Shown here one piece after another: positions 24,266-38,267 of a stretch of 64,000 nucleotides of DNA; the first letter of the stretch is position 1, and every line of letters begins with the position of its first letter. Both the position numbers and the translations under genes were made by a program. Source of the DNA: Wuchereria bancrofti (taxonomy: Eukaryota > Nematoda > Chromadorea > Rhabditida > Onchocercidae); the NCBI GenBank assembly GCA_005281725.1, contig SSBO01000012.1, positions 12,547,153 to 12,611,152 on the forward strand. Reading direction: 5' to 3'. Below the pieces are notes generated by a model, which searched no databases, was not told the DNA's origin, and saw nothing but the letters and a program-made list of their open reading frames with translations.

Positions 24266-27200
24266 ATTTAGTCAAAATGTTTACTAATAAATGAATAAAT
24301 CATAGAATGAACAAATATAGTGACAAAATTAGGAATTATTTACAAATTGTCATCAAATTAGGAAATTCACAGGTAACAAAATGTCCTTTTGTTGCTGTTA
24401 TCCGATTTCACTAATCTTTTCGATTATTACTTCGTTATCTTATTTCCTCTTCTATCATTTTTTCTCCAATGAAACATATCAAATTTAACACTTCATCATC
24501 TTTTTTTTCATCAAATTAATCGTTAAATGTAATAGTGATTTTATATCATATTTATATTAAAAATTTTTTATAACATATAATTTAAAAAAAAGAAATATGT
24601 TAATAAATGATAGTGATAAGCGTTCGCTTATGATTTGTAAAAAAATACAAAAATAAAAAGTGAGGAAATTTTCAAAAGTAGAAATTAACCAGTTTAAATG
24701 TTTAGAAATATTTCTTAAATCAAAATTACTTTTGTGTAATTACCAATGTATCAATGAATTCAAAAAAAAGAAAAAGAAAAAAGAAAAGAAAAAACAAGAA
24801 AGAAAAAAAATTTTAATTTTGAAACTAAAATAAAAAGTTTCAAAGGAGAAACATAAAAAGAAAATGAAAACAAAAAAAGAAAAAAAGGAAGACGAAGAAT
24901 AATAAAGAAAAAAAATGAATTCGTAGCAATGTAAACTGGTTTTTCATAGCACTAGGAAAGTATGTTTATTCTGGAATTGTGAAGAAATCAGAAAAATATG
25001 GAAATGTTGAAATGATGTTTGGAATTGATAAAAGAAATGAATCAATTTGTTCTGAATAATATTTTCTTGATCATAAACAAAAAAAGGAGGGAATTTCTTA
25101 ATTGTATCATTATGCTTATGGATATCTAGTGATTTTAAAAATATAAATATTTATATATGGATTAAATTATAAACAGGAAATTAAATATTAATTTTTGATA
25201 TTAAGAAACAGTATGTTTTCTTTTAAACAATCATATCAACTATTTGTTAATTTCTACTTTTTTTTATTTGAAAATATTTTTAATCTGTGTTTTTCATTAA
25301 CTTAAATCAGATTATGAACAACGAAAAAGAAAAAAGAAAAGGAAGAAAAGAAAAAAATACTTTATTAATTTTAACAAATTTACTGGTATATAGATTAATT
25401 TAAATAACTTTAAAAAAATGATGCTTTCATTTTTTTCTTTAAATTCGTATCATTTTTTTAAATATTTTTATTTATCATTCATTACTATTCTTTATTTTCA
25501 TATTGTTTAAAAAAATTTTTTATCAAGTCAATTCAAATTTTTTAATAAAATTTAAAAATCAATTTATTAATTAAAAATTGAGATAGAAATTAATTTTTTC
25601 ATTACTAGAAACAGATATTTGATAATGATTGAAAATTTCATATACATTTTTCAGAATGTATGAAAAATCAGAAATTATAAAGAAAGAAGAGGGGATGGTA
25701 CACCGGTTGAATTGAACTATGAAATGATCTAAACCGTAAAGGACTGAGCAATGAGCATTTCTTCTCTCTCTCTTTTTCCCTTTCCATTATTATCCCTCCT
25801 TTTTCTCCATCTCTCTCCTTTATTGTCTCCCTCTCTTTCTCCCCTCTATGCCTGACAAACATTTTACACTTCAATAAATAATTTCATGAATTAAATGAAT
25901 ATTTCTAGCAATTGAAACGAATTTCCCGAGCGAATATCCTTTATAAATTTTGTTAAATGTTGAAAATAAACCCATTAAATTCAAAAATTCTGAAAGTACT
26001 TGTATTAAATAATATTTAGAAGAAATAAATATGCTAAAAATTTCTAATTTGTAAGTTTTTAGAAAGTTTAATTCTTTTGTAAGATTTATAATATTGTAAA
26101 ATTTGACAAATACATTATTCCTGAAAAGCAATGAAATATGCATAAAATTGAAGCGAAAATGATGAAATAAATATTTTAAATAATAAGTAATTCCTGTAAA
26201 TGTCTCAAAAAGTAATGCATTAAAAAATTTAAAAAAAAAGGCAAACATAATAGCTGATAAAACTGATGAAACTTGATTAATAATGATCAAATGAGAAATA
26301 AGGCGAAATAAACACTGACGAAATAATGAATGATGTTTGAAAAAAGAATGAAAGAAGCATGAAAACTGATAAAATTGATAATTGATAAATGATGACCAAA
26401 TGAGAATTAGAAAGGCATTGATAATTGATAGAGTTAATTTCATTCAATGAATAAATAACGAACAGAATATGAGTGATAGAGAAAAAAAAACAATGAAATA
26501 GAAGTCAAAAAGATATGGTAAATAAAATTAATAATTGATAAACAGTGATTCAATTTAAGATTTGTTTTTTTTTAAGTTTTTTCTTTCAAATTTTTCCTAA
26601 ATAGGAATAGTGAGTAAGATTTTTTCTTCTTTAAATTTTTTATGATTTTTTTTATGAAATAAAATAAAACAACTAACTAACAGTTGTTGAAGAAAATAAA
26701 AAGAGCGAAGAAAAAAAAAAGGCAACTGTTTACAAATTAATTTTATTAAATTCAATGCTATTTAAATTTTTTCCCTTAGCAAATTTGACAGTACTTTTTT
26801 CATTTGAGTCATAATTAATTTATATTTCACCAAATTTATAAATTTAATTCTGACAGTATCATTTTTAGCAAATTTAGTTGTACTTTTATTTAAATTATAA
26901 TTAATTTATACCATGGCTTATCGAATTAATTCACAGAAATAAATTTAGTTCAAAAAAGGATAAGATTTGACTAAATTAAAAATATTAAATTTATAAAACT
27001 TCTAATATAAATAATGAAAAATTTAAACTTAGTCAACAAAAAAAAAATATTCCCCTCGTTTTTTTTTTTAATTTTTATTGTTTTCAATGGTGAACAAAAG
27101 AAAAGAGGAAGAAGACAAATTGTTTGAAAATAAATAAATAAGCAAATTGATTGTTTTGTTTTTAAAAAATTTTTAAAAAGAGTTGAACAACTGTCACATT

Positions 27201-27521
27201 CTCTTATTTTCTTTTTTTTTTTCATTTTTTTTAAAGTTACATCTGTTCCAGTAATTTTTGATAAAACTTGAATGAGCATTTTTGCATATTTAAAAAATTT
27301 TTCATCCCTTTTCTTTTTCTGACAATAAATAAAAGAAAAAAATTTTCTTTCCACTTTTCTTTTTTTTTCACTTAAATGCAAGTAACATTTAAAAAAGCAT
27401 TTAAAAATTTAAAAAGAAATAAATGTTGGGAAAAAGCATTTTGAAGGTATCTTTTATCAAATCAATGATACATTTATGTATACATGAATAGGCCTTAAAA
27501 TTTTTTAAATATCTTAAAAGA

Positions 27522-27524
<3 letters not shown>

Positions 27525-27553
<29 letters not shown>
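27525..27553 (+). repeat. (GA)14 microsatellite
   Basis: An uninterrupted GA dinucleotide run in AT-rich spacer DNA. Confidence 0.95.
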
Positions 27554-27556
<3 letters not shown>

Positions 27557-28273
27557 AAGAAAACAAAAAAGGGATGGAATGAAAAGAGAGAAAAAGTAGA
27601 AACATTTTAATGTAAAAAATATTGAAATAATAGTGCATATATGTGTTGCTGTTTGAATTAAATAACATTTAAGGATTAAAAAAAATTAATTGATTAATAT
27701 AAATGAATGGAAATGAGAGAACAAGAAAAAAAAACAAAAAAGGTTGAAGGGAATTTGGTTAGCAATGATTGTGAATTATAAGCAATGAGTAAATTAATTT
27801 TTATAAATTATGAATTAATTTGTTATTGTAGGTTTAAAGTTAGTAATAATTATATGTTTTTTTTAAGGAAGGAAATATTAATAATATTTGTAAATATGTA
27901 TATCATAAAAAGACACGAATAAATTTTGTTGATAAAAAAAACTGCTTTTTAAAAATTTTTTAAAAATCTGACAAATTTTCTAACAAATTTTCTAAATTTA
28001 ATACAGGAGAGTTATATTTTGCAATTAATCTAGTTTTGGCTGATGTATTGATGAAATTTTTTTTTATTTTTATTTAAAAAAAAATGCAAAATTTAAAGTT
28101 TCTACTTTAATTAATTAATTGTATTTCTTATGGTTAGCCTCTTTCGTTTTTGCTACTAATATTATTATCACATCTAATACTGTTATCATATTTAATGATA
28201 ATCATGACATAAATTTGTTTATAGTTTAAACAAAAGATTAACAATTCTTCAAATTATTTTATTGTTTTAAGGA

Positions 28274-28426
28274 AGTTCTTCTGACCAACTAAGATTGCGC
28301 CAGCAAATCGGTGATTTTTTTAGGAAAATCTTGATCCGATCAAAATGGATCAATCATGCTAAACAAATGAAAAGAGCAATAAACAAAGAGCGCTTTGTTT
28401 ATTGCTATTTTTTTTACGCTCAAACA
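28274..28426 (+). other. Weak candidate orphan exon with embedded hairpin
   Basis: A 51-codon open segment follows TTGTTTTAAG and ends at TAA 28427-28429. It reads S-S-S-D-Q-L-R-L-R-Q-Q-I-G-D-F-F-R-K, then R-S-K-W-I-N-H-A-K-Q-M-K. Its base composition is more coding-like than its surroundings. No partner exon with matching phase was found nearby. The end of the segment contains a 14-bp perfect hairpin (28375-28406). It may be an exon relic, a non-coding RNA or chance. Confidence 0.2.
28375..28406. other. Perfect 14-bp inverted repeat, 4-nt loop
   Basis: AGCAATAAACAAAG, loop AGCG, then CTTTGTTTATTGCT. After one mismatch the stem can extend by four A:T pairs into a flanking T-run. The stem is too short for a typical microRNA precursor. 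Confidence 0.8.
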
Positions 28427-31400
28427 TAAAAGTTATTTTCGTCAATATTTAACATTTTTCACACTTAATTTATTCAAAATTAAAAATGGAATATCTTTTT
28501 GTAATGTAATCTTTGAAACATTTATACTTGATTTTTGATAGGATTTAAATGTTTTAAAATTCAAATGTAAAGTTTAAGAAAAAAAGAAAGGAAAGAAAAT
28601 AATCACATCAGAAAATCATTAATTATAGAACAAGTAATTATTTGACTTTTAATTGAAATTGTTAAACCTTTTAATGATGATGTAATAATGCATTACAACA
28701 AATTTAAGAAAAAAAATAGCTTTGAAAGTTTGTTAAAAAGATTCAATTTTTTATGCAATTTGAAATTCTAAAGAGAAAAAAAATGTCACAAAATGAAATT
28801 TTAAAAAGTGAATTTTTGATGACTTTTGAAAAATCTGAAAAGTTTATTCAATTTTTCCATAAATTTCAAAAATATGAAAGAATAAAAAAACTAATACTTT
28901 CAATGATAAGTGAATTTAAATTACGCACTTTTAAATCATACATCATCAATCGACTTCGTAAGCTTTCAATTTGATTTAAATAATTTCGGTGAATATTTCT
29001 GGATTAAATGATTTGTTCCGGTCATAAAATCATTGCTATAAAACTTTCTTACATTGAAATCTTTAATTGAAATATTTAAATTGTGCAATTGAGCGCTTTA
29101 AATTACATACATTAGTAGTGGAAATATGTAACGTATATATGATATAAATATGTAATATTGCAAGTTTACATTTATGTTTTTTAACAAAAAAAAAAAACAT
29201 TTTATAATTTCAGCTAAATTTTTTTAAAATTTAAGTGGCATTTAAAGCTCTAAAGCATCAATTATATATTTCAAAACGAAAAATTTTTTGGAAAATGTGA
29301 AATTTAAAATTTTAAATGATGTTGAAATAAATGAAAAAATATGTCACAGATGTGTCAGTCGATCGTCTTTTTCTTTTTTTCTTGGTTATGTAAAAGAATG
29401 ACTCATAGTGAAAATAGCAGTGAAAAAGATAAAAAAAAAGCTAAAGGGAGAAAAACGTTTTCCGTTTCTTGTTTTTTTTCTTTTTTGTTTATAATATTAC
29501 TCTCAGCATTGAAAGCATAAAAGCGTAAATGTGAAAGGAAAGGGAGAAATTGCAAAAAAAAAATTAATTCGAAACATTTAAAAAGATGGAAAAGCAATAA
29601 AAGGAACCGAGAGAGTAAGAGAGAGGGAGAGTGGGAAAAATAAAAAGAAAAATTAATATGTGAAATATTTCAAATTATTCATTATGATAGAAAATTTTCA
29701 TTCTTTTTTCTTTTTTTGCTTTTCAAATTTTATTTCATCTGAAAAAAAAAAGAATGTTAAAATTTAGATAATTTTTCCTTATTAATTTTGATAAAAGTAG
29801 AAATAAAAGTTATAAGATTTTGTACGAATTCATTTCCAAATAAATTTCGAATGTGTTTTTACATCAAACGTATTTCACTAATTATACTATAATAATATAG
29901 TTCTACGTGTTATTTGAGAAATTATTTCCATCGAATAAGATTAAACAAGATTATTGTAAAGTCATTTACAATTTTATTGATTTAATCTTTTAAAATCTAT
30001 TCATTTTCGTAATCATTCTTTATATTTATAATCTTATCAAACTTTTCATTCTTGCAAATCTGATTTAATTTGATTTAATTATTTAATTTACCATCATTTC
30101 TGTAATTTTATTCGATATGATATTCAATTTCTGAAAACTGAAACTTTGATATGATTAGACTATAACTTTTTTTTTACAGCTATATGACATGATGAATTTC
30201 TAAAATAATTTGTAATTTTGTTAAAAACAAACGAAATACGATTTGGTAGGAATAAATTTAAGAAAAAAAATTTGTTTTAGATGATGAAAATTTCTTTTTA
30301 AGTGAAAAATAAAATTTGGAAAATGAATTTGATTTTTTTAGACAAAAAAAGCAATAATACAAAGAAAAAAAAAAATTTGTCAGAATTTTTGTTTTATCTG
30401 TGCGTAACAATCAGAATATTTGTGAAATGAAAATGAATCGTCGGATATTATTCACGATAAAAAGTATGCAAAAAACACATTTATCTTAAACTTCTACAAT
30501 ACTTAAAATAAAATGGGAATTTAAAAAATAAGATGGAAATTTTAAACAGAAAAAAAGAGAACAAAAATAATTACAAAAGTAGCAAAAAAATCCAGTAAAA
30601 TTAAGTCAGATAGACAGAAAGTTAGTGTTTATTAAAGCAAATTAAAACATTACCCACTCAATTTTAATTAATTAATCAAATAATTAATTATTCATCAGAA
30701 AAAAGTTTCAGTCAAATGATAACATTTATTTTGGATGAAGGCTAAGTTCTATATGAATTATAAGAAATTAGTATGATAATTTAATAATAATTGTTAAAAA
30801 ATAATTTAATTTCCTTGAATGTTTTTTTCTGCTGCAAAATAAATCTCTCAAATATACCTGAAATTAACCGGAAAATGAGATTATATCACTAATAAAATGA
30901 GGAAAAATGAGGAGGAAATAATTCTGTGGATTAATCCATTTGGTCATATTTCTAATAAAATATTTCTTTTGTTGACTTATTGTTCTGATTCAACAGAGAG
31001 GGATAATCTCTGGCAGATGACAAATATATTATTATTGTTGTTGTCACCATCATTGTCAATGATATCAATTCTAATCAATAACAGATGATCCATTTTGTTT
31101 TTTTATTTTTCGATCATCCATTTTGTTCAAAAAGCAATCATTCATTTCTTTTTTCTTTCTTTTTGAGAAGGAAAAAAATTTTACTTTTTGAGTTTTTATG
31201 GTAAATTTATTTGTTTGAAATTTTTGAAACAAAAAGAAAACTAAAAATGACAATGGTAAGAAAGTGAGATAATGATATGACACGAATAAAAAAATTAGGT
31301 AAAAGAAGTTATTTAATTATTAGCAAATATATTATTATTACAATGATAATATTAACTAATATCACTTCTGGGAATTATTTTTGAATCGTTTTGTCATATT

Positions 31401-32600
31401 CCTTTTTCATTTTTTTTCTCTTTTTGTAGCTTCTAATAACGTTTAAAAATAAATGACATATTATAAATGATAAAATAATAGTAATATTAATAATTTATAT
31501 CAATTAATAGTCCTATTAATTAATGGAAACTATTCGATAACTTATTTGTTTATCAAAAAATCATTAAGATTAAAAATCTTTGAAAATTTAAAATTCCAAA
31601 TGATAATAAAGATAAAAATAAAGTGTTTCGAAAATTTCGAATAAATTCAAATTTCAAAAGAAAGAAAAGAAAAAGTAAAGTGAATGAATATGCAAATACA
31701 GATTATAGATAATGGTTTCAAATGAAGAATGAATGGACAAATAAATGTCCCATATTCCTATTTAAATGTCACCCATTTCTATTTCTATTTCTATTTTTTC
31801 CATCTGTCTCATCAGTGGTTGACAAAAGAAAGAAATCGTTTAAAGATTTTGATTTGAAATGATAGCGATAAAATAAATGAGCCTTCAACAATCAAATGAT
31901 ACATTATTCTTTTTCTTTTCTTTATTTTTTTAATCTTTGATTATTTCCTGACAATTAAATAAAGAACAAGAATTTTTCTTTTTTCTTTCAATTTGTAAAA
32001 TATAAATGGAAAATTAAAATAATTTCTCTATTTGTTTAAATTACAACGATCGTAATTGATAAGTTTTATATTCAGGTTATTTGAACAATTCTTGTTATTT
32101 GAATAATTTTATTTATCTGATTAAATTTTCCGTTATTGGGTTTTTTTGTGTCATTTAATATTTGTTTTGATTGTTTATTTATTTTGTTTTGTTCATTTTT
32201 TAAATATTTGCTTAGTAGAACATATATTAAGCATATCTAAGATCACTGTTTAAATTCCTTAAATAATACTTAATTTAATCTCAAAATTTAATCTCAAATT
32301 TAATTAAATTTTAATAAAGATGAAAAGCAGGATGATGTATGCGTAATGAAGTTTTTTTTCCTTTTCTAAAATATATTTAATTTAATTGTATCACTGATTA
32401 AATTACTACTCAAAATGCAATAAACAATATTGATATTTCAACATAACTTATTTATTTATATTATTTACAACAAAATTTTATAATAATAACGATAATAATT
32501 GTTACAATTATAATAACAATAATAATAAACATTTCACTATAAAATTACTATTACAATTACATTAATTTGATTACAACACAGACTATTCCGTTTGCCGGAT

Positions 32601-35600
32601 TTAATTACATTTGAGAATGTAAGAAGCTGTACGTATTAAACGATCCTTGACGGATATCCATGAACCAAATATATTTTCTAATTTTTTTATTAAAATATCA
32701 ATTGGTTCGTTATCGTTTATTTCGGATACATCTGATGTTATTGTCTTATCGGATACACTAATCCGTTTACTATATGTTACCATTAAATCCAACAATGCAC
32801 CATTTGTCCATCCATAACCTTCCTAGCAAAAAAAAAAATATTTTTTTTAATTGTTTAAAATTTATTTTGAAATGAAAAAAAATTTCTTTTAAAATTCATC
32901 ATTTCATTTTTGTCGTTTAAAAACTACTAGCAAACAATGAAATAGCACAATAATAGAATGCTATTAATCAATCAAAAAATATTTGAATTTGAGGAAATTT
33001 CTTTCTTTATTTTCTTTTTTTTTTGTTAATATTAAAAGTAATAAAATAAATTTAATTATTTTTAGGAAAATTTAATCCTATTTTATGATTCTTAATTGAT
33101 ACAAAGATAAATACAAATTAAATGGAAGGTAAAAAAATAATACTAATAGAGTCGAATAGAAAAAACAATTATTTGCTTCGCTTGTTTTATATAAATTTTT
33201 TAATTTTGTGTTTATATAAATTTGTTAAATATCTTTAAGAAATATTAAAAGAAATTCATTTCCATTTTTTTATTTCTCGTCTAGAACTTTTCCATTTCTT
33301 GTATACTACAATTTAATTAAACAAATTTATTTTTTCAAACTTATTATTTTTAAAATATTTATATTTTATCATAATTTCATTTATAATCTTTTAAAAAATG
33401 TGAAAACAATGTTTTTTTAATATGCATGGAAAGATATGATTTAATTATAATTAAGGAATAAATAACTACAAAAAAAATCGTTTAATTACCTCATTATCAT
33501 CGTCATTTGCTGATCGTACATGATCTTCGGCTACATCATATCGTTGCCATAATTTATGATCAGTTTGATAAACTTCATAATTTCGATTGATCCATCTATT
33601 TGCTAATTCAAATGCTTTTTGTTGCATACTAAAATTTATCATTCAAATTTCTATATTATTAATTTAATCTTTTATATTATCATTAATATTTATCCAATTC
33701 AATTGTTTATTGATAATTTAACATCCAAGTAGTTATCAATAACATTTAATTATGATTATTAAATTATTTGATAGAACAAAAATGCACCAATTTTTTCCTA
33801 CAAATAAATGTCATCACAATGCTTTTTTTCCCTTTCTTCTATAATTTTACGACTACTTTTAATTTTACGACCAGAGTTATTAAAGTGTTAATTTATTAAG
33901 TCTTATTTCGATTTTGAATAACGACTGTTTGCATTTTATTTTAAAGCTTTAGATATATTAATATTAAACTATTCTACTGTTTAAATTAATTTTTTTTTCG
34001 TTTTAACTGATTTTTTTTAATTAAATTTTTATTTTAGAATTTATGTTTATAGAAGATGAACTATTCATGATACTAATTTACATTGGATGATTTGATTTTC
34101 GTAAACCTTCGATAACCATGTGATTAATTGGAGCAAAACCATTAGGATAATCCCATTGTTGTTTTGAACTACGAATTAAACTGTAATAATCAAAATGATA
34201 AATTATCAGCAGCTATCCCATTTCTTATTATCACTAATTAATCGTTCAATTAAATGCTCATCTTACTTGTCATATAATTACTTAGCAAATTATTTTATAA
34301 TTAACATGTCTTTTTAATGAATTAAATTACATAAATAATAATAAGTTGTACTGACTTAATCGTTATTTATTGCAAAAATTGAATGACTTAAATATTAATT
34401 ATTTGGTACTGAAATTATTGTATAGCTAATTATATCTATTCTAATTATATGTAATTAAAATAGGTAAATAATAATAACCTTGCTGGTATACCACCAGGAA
34501 ATTGTAATAATCCTTTACGTTGTAAAGTTCCTAATACTTCAACCAACATCGGACTATTTAAACTGCTATAACATTCGGTAAATAATGGAACGGCTATAGA
34601 TGGATAGGTATCATCAACACGTTCACCGGTATTTAAATTAAAATCAAACCATGAACCTTCACGATCATCAAAAAATACCGCTTCAAATGTATCAACAAAT
34701 TTTGCTCTTTCAATGTTTATTTCTGCTCGACGATTTGTATCACCTAAATATAGCAATTAATAAAACGAAAATATTTTAAAATTTTAAATTGAGAGATCAA
34801 AATTTAAATAAAAAATAACTGATTAATTTCAATTTAGATTTTTTCCATCCATTTTATTAATTTTCCATATATGAAATTATTCAAAAAGAAATTATGAAGA
34901 ATGCTTTGATTTTTCTTACTAAATACATTCATAATTAATCACTATAATTAATTGTAAATGTATTATAGTGAATTAACTAAGACTATTCGATTCTATTATC
35001 CTATTACTCTCTAATATAAACAAATGCGAAAAAAAAGATAATTACAAATTTTTTTTTGCAAATTTTTTCCGCATATTTAAAATTAAAACAACAAATATTA
35101 TAATAGAAATAATTTCTTTTCTTAATTTCAAACAATATAAACATATAAATAAATTTAATAAAAATTCGATAAAATTTCAAATTATCCAATTATTATTTAC
35201 CAATTTCTCCGTGTAAATGAGCTAAGATTTCCATATTCCAACACATTAATGCATTTAAATCAACCGGTACAATATTTGATGTTTCAATTGTATCCATCGT
35301 TTTACTGTTGCTAAGCCATCGACTACTAAAATCCCAACCGGATTCGGCAGCACTATTAATATCATTCCATATTTGTCGACGTTTAATTTCCGGAACATTT
35401 TCAGCCGCAAAAAAGTCACTACGATATGCTTCTGGACTACAAAAATGTGACAAAATTTTACTTTTGTAAATTATAAAATTAATTGGAATTAAAAAAAAAT
35501 ATTGGGATAAAAAATGATTACTATATCAATTTGTTATGATTTTGAATTTTTTATGATATTATTAGCATCACTATATGATTATTTCTTAAAAATTCACTAA

Positions 35601-38267
35601 CCGTGGTGTATTGACAGGAGAAATATATTGAAATATTGTATAATTTTTACCATTTTTTGAAATTGTTTTTGTCCTACATTTTTTCCAAAATGCATATTCC
35701 TGAAGCTAATTTTCAATTTTCATGTGCATGTATTAAATTCTAAATATGTACACAATTATCACTTCGTCATATAATTATTTTTGATATTTAAATAAAAGTC
35801 TAAAATTTCATCAAGAATCATTCATTTAATAAATTATCAAATAATTTCTTAACAACTTATTTACTATATTTACTGTTAGTAAACTTTCTCTCAGTTGGTT
35901 TTTTTTTTATTTTTGTTGCTATTAAATCACTTATAATCTTAATTAATTAATGAGAATTGATAACAATGATAAAATTTACAGATAACAATTATCACATGTC
36001 ATTACATAACAACTTATAGAAATTAGCTAAATATTTTATTAAATCTATTTATAACAATAATTGATCATGTTATTAACTTACATCATCTAATTCTGTCTTA
36101 TTTAATTAATTATTTTAACAATATTCTTGATTCATTTAAACTAATTTAAACAATATATTACTATAATCAAATACAATATTATTATTAAGTGATAATTTAA
36201 ATATTCCCAGAAATATTACCGCTTCCATAGTACTCATAACACTCAGCAAAAATTCATCATCTGCTGTTACAGTATGATATTCATAAACCATCGGAATAAA
36301 AAATGGCGGTTGAGTACGTTGTAACATATAAGTACGACCACCATTTGGTATATATCCATATTTTTCAATTAAATATTTAAAATTTTGTAATATATGTTTT
36401 GCTGTATCATGCATACCTTACAAAAGAAAAAGTAAATATTGTAAAACTATAATATTTACTGTTGAATAATTATAGAAATGATAGCTTGAAATAATAATTC
36501 TTAATTTAATATAAAAAGATGTAAAATTATTATTTTTTATTACGAATAACTTATATTTATATAATGAGACGTTACAGTACAAGAAAAGATTGAATTTTTT
36601 GAATGATATATTGTTGGAAATATATTATTAAAATCCTTTTATATCCTTTTTAATTCATAATAAATAAATCAATTTTAATAATTAAAATTGATTATAAAGT
36701 AAGATGGAAAAAATAAAAGAAATGTTTGAGTAAGAAGTTAAATTTACCAAATTTAATTAATAATCCAATAAGTATCCCCTTTTACGATCCAATAAGTATC
36801 CCAGACTGATCTTCAATTCATCAAAAATATTTTATCAAAATTTAATAAATCATACCTGAAGCAAGCAAACCTTTTATGATCCAATAAGTATCCCAGTAAT
36901 GAAATTCACGGTAACGACCACCTGCTATCATAAATTCATGTGGTAAATATAATATCGAATAATGTTTTGGATTACTCTTTACCTAAATTATTTAATTTCA
37001 AAATGAATGACTGCTTATTAGATAAAATTTCTGATATTAAACAGTAATGCGAAATAGAAGTTAATTAATTAATCAACTTATACTTGTCGCTTCTCTTCTC
37101 TTTCAAGCAATAACTTTTCAAATAGTTGTTTTACTATTTAACTTAAAATATCCCAAAACATTTATCATAATGCATTAAACAATGAACCTACACAACGAAC
37201 CTTGTCAAAACTTTCAAAATTTCTTTATCAAACATTATGATTCGCCATCTTAATAAGTTATTGAAAGTTAAAATTTCAATTTGAAGTGTTATATTATTCA
37301 TTAAAGATAACCTCAGGCTTTACGATATGACACAATTTTTTCCATAATGCATGAATTTCCAAAGCAAATTGACGTAATTCTCGATCTTCGATTGCTATCA
37401 AATATTCCGGTTCATCATTCCAATCTTCCATCGTATCTTCCGGACATCTGTAATTTTAATTACAACAAAGAAGTTTTTGAATGGAAAGAAAAAACTAAAA
37501 AAAAATTAAAAAAAAACTGAGAGCTAAAATGAAAAGAAATTGACTAAAAAATGAAATCTTTAAAAATGATAATGTATCGTTAGGAAGAAAAATTTCCCAG
37601 ATACATACATATCTATGTAAAGCAATTAACATTGAAGAATATAAAATTTGTTAATTTAATTTAAAATCTAATCAATATAATCATCTTTTTTTACAGTTAC
37701 TAAAGCTTTGAGGAGAAATTAACATTAGAAAAAAAAAAGAAAAACAAACTCTTGAATATCACTTCCTTCGTTATCAAAATATTCATCCACAAATGATATC
37801 AATGCTTCTCGATCATTGATTGTAATTTGATTAGGAAATTTTTGATTAAATGCACTAATTATCTCATCTGGTTCTTTTTTAATTGGTTTATCCACAAATG
37901 TTTTTGAATCTTTGAAAATATTACTTAATAATACAGTATGTAACAATTCACCCTGACAATAAATCATGTAATTTGGTGCATTTTTTTCATCGCACGGATA
38001 GATTGGTGAAGCAACAACAGTGCTTGTAATAATATCACGGCTGGGTAGAAAATTTCGACGTCTCAAATCGATGCTTTCAATATTAGCAATCGTTGATGTC
38101 ATTTCTTTAGCTTTTTTCTTGCTTTTTACTCCTTTTACCATTATTTTGCTAATAATTTGTTTATCAAAATTATTCATTGTTATAAATGATTTCAATGATT
38201 GAAAATCATTGAAATTATAATCGATCATAAATGCAATTATAATCAATAACCACGATATCTTGCGCAT
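32601..38267 (-). CDS. Trehalase-family (GH37) paralogue, predicted catalytically impaired
   Basis: Ten exons in coding order: 38267-37750, 37447-37312, 36982-36856, 36416-36220, 35699-35602, 35436-35201, 34743-34479, 34180-34082, 33628-33490, 32822-32601. All phases agree, giving 678 aa. The N-terminus (M-R-K-I-S-W-L-L-I-I-I) looks like a signal peptide or anchor. The trehalase domain starts near residue 92. Signature 1 reads A-G-G-R-Y-R-E-F-H-Y-W-D-T-Y (about 238-251; usual start P-G-G-R-F). Signature 2 reads Q-W-D-Y-P-N-G-F-A-P (Phe541 for Trp). The catalytic Asp is kept (Asp394 in S-G-W-D-F-S-S-R-W). The expected catalytic Glu is Gln587 (W-Q-R-Y-D-V), and the G-G-E-Y lid motif is replaced by D-D-D-N-E. 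The fold should bind sugar, but hydrolysis of trehalose to glucose is doubtful. It is head-to-head with the intact paralogue. Confidence 0.9.
36763..36804 (-). repeat. Two short copies of the trehalase signature-exon sequence inside the intron
   Basis: On the minus strand, the intron between exons 36982-36856 and 36416-36220 carries GGGATACTTATTGGAT twice. The first copy is extended as CTGGGATACTTATTGGATCG and then TAAAAGG. The same words form the coding sequence for W-D-T-Y-W-I-x-K-G in the real exon (36870-36896). These look like partial exon-derived duplications, not functional exons. Confidence 0.8.

Larger units (their letters stand above)
21241..32600. other. 11-kb gene-poor interval
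   Basis: Apart from simple repeats and one weak exon candidate (28274-28426), no gene can be supported. Open frames in 25.8-27.4 kb are Phe/Lys/Ile-rich and look like AT-rich background. A moderately higher-GC patch at about 22020-22260 has no open frame worth calling. It forms the spacer 5' of the minus-strand block at 21240 and 3' of the minus-strand trehalase gene. Confidence 0.45.

Noticed and set aside
25871..27381. 190-codon and 136-codon minus-strand open frames
   Set aside because: Phe/Ile/Tyr/Lys-dominated composition matches AT-rich background. No motifs, signal of conservation or splice partners were seen.
28375..28406. microRNA precursor
   Set aside because: The 14-bp stem (up to about 19 with a mismatch) and 4-nt loop are too short for a typical animal pre-miRNA.
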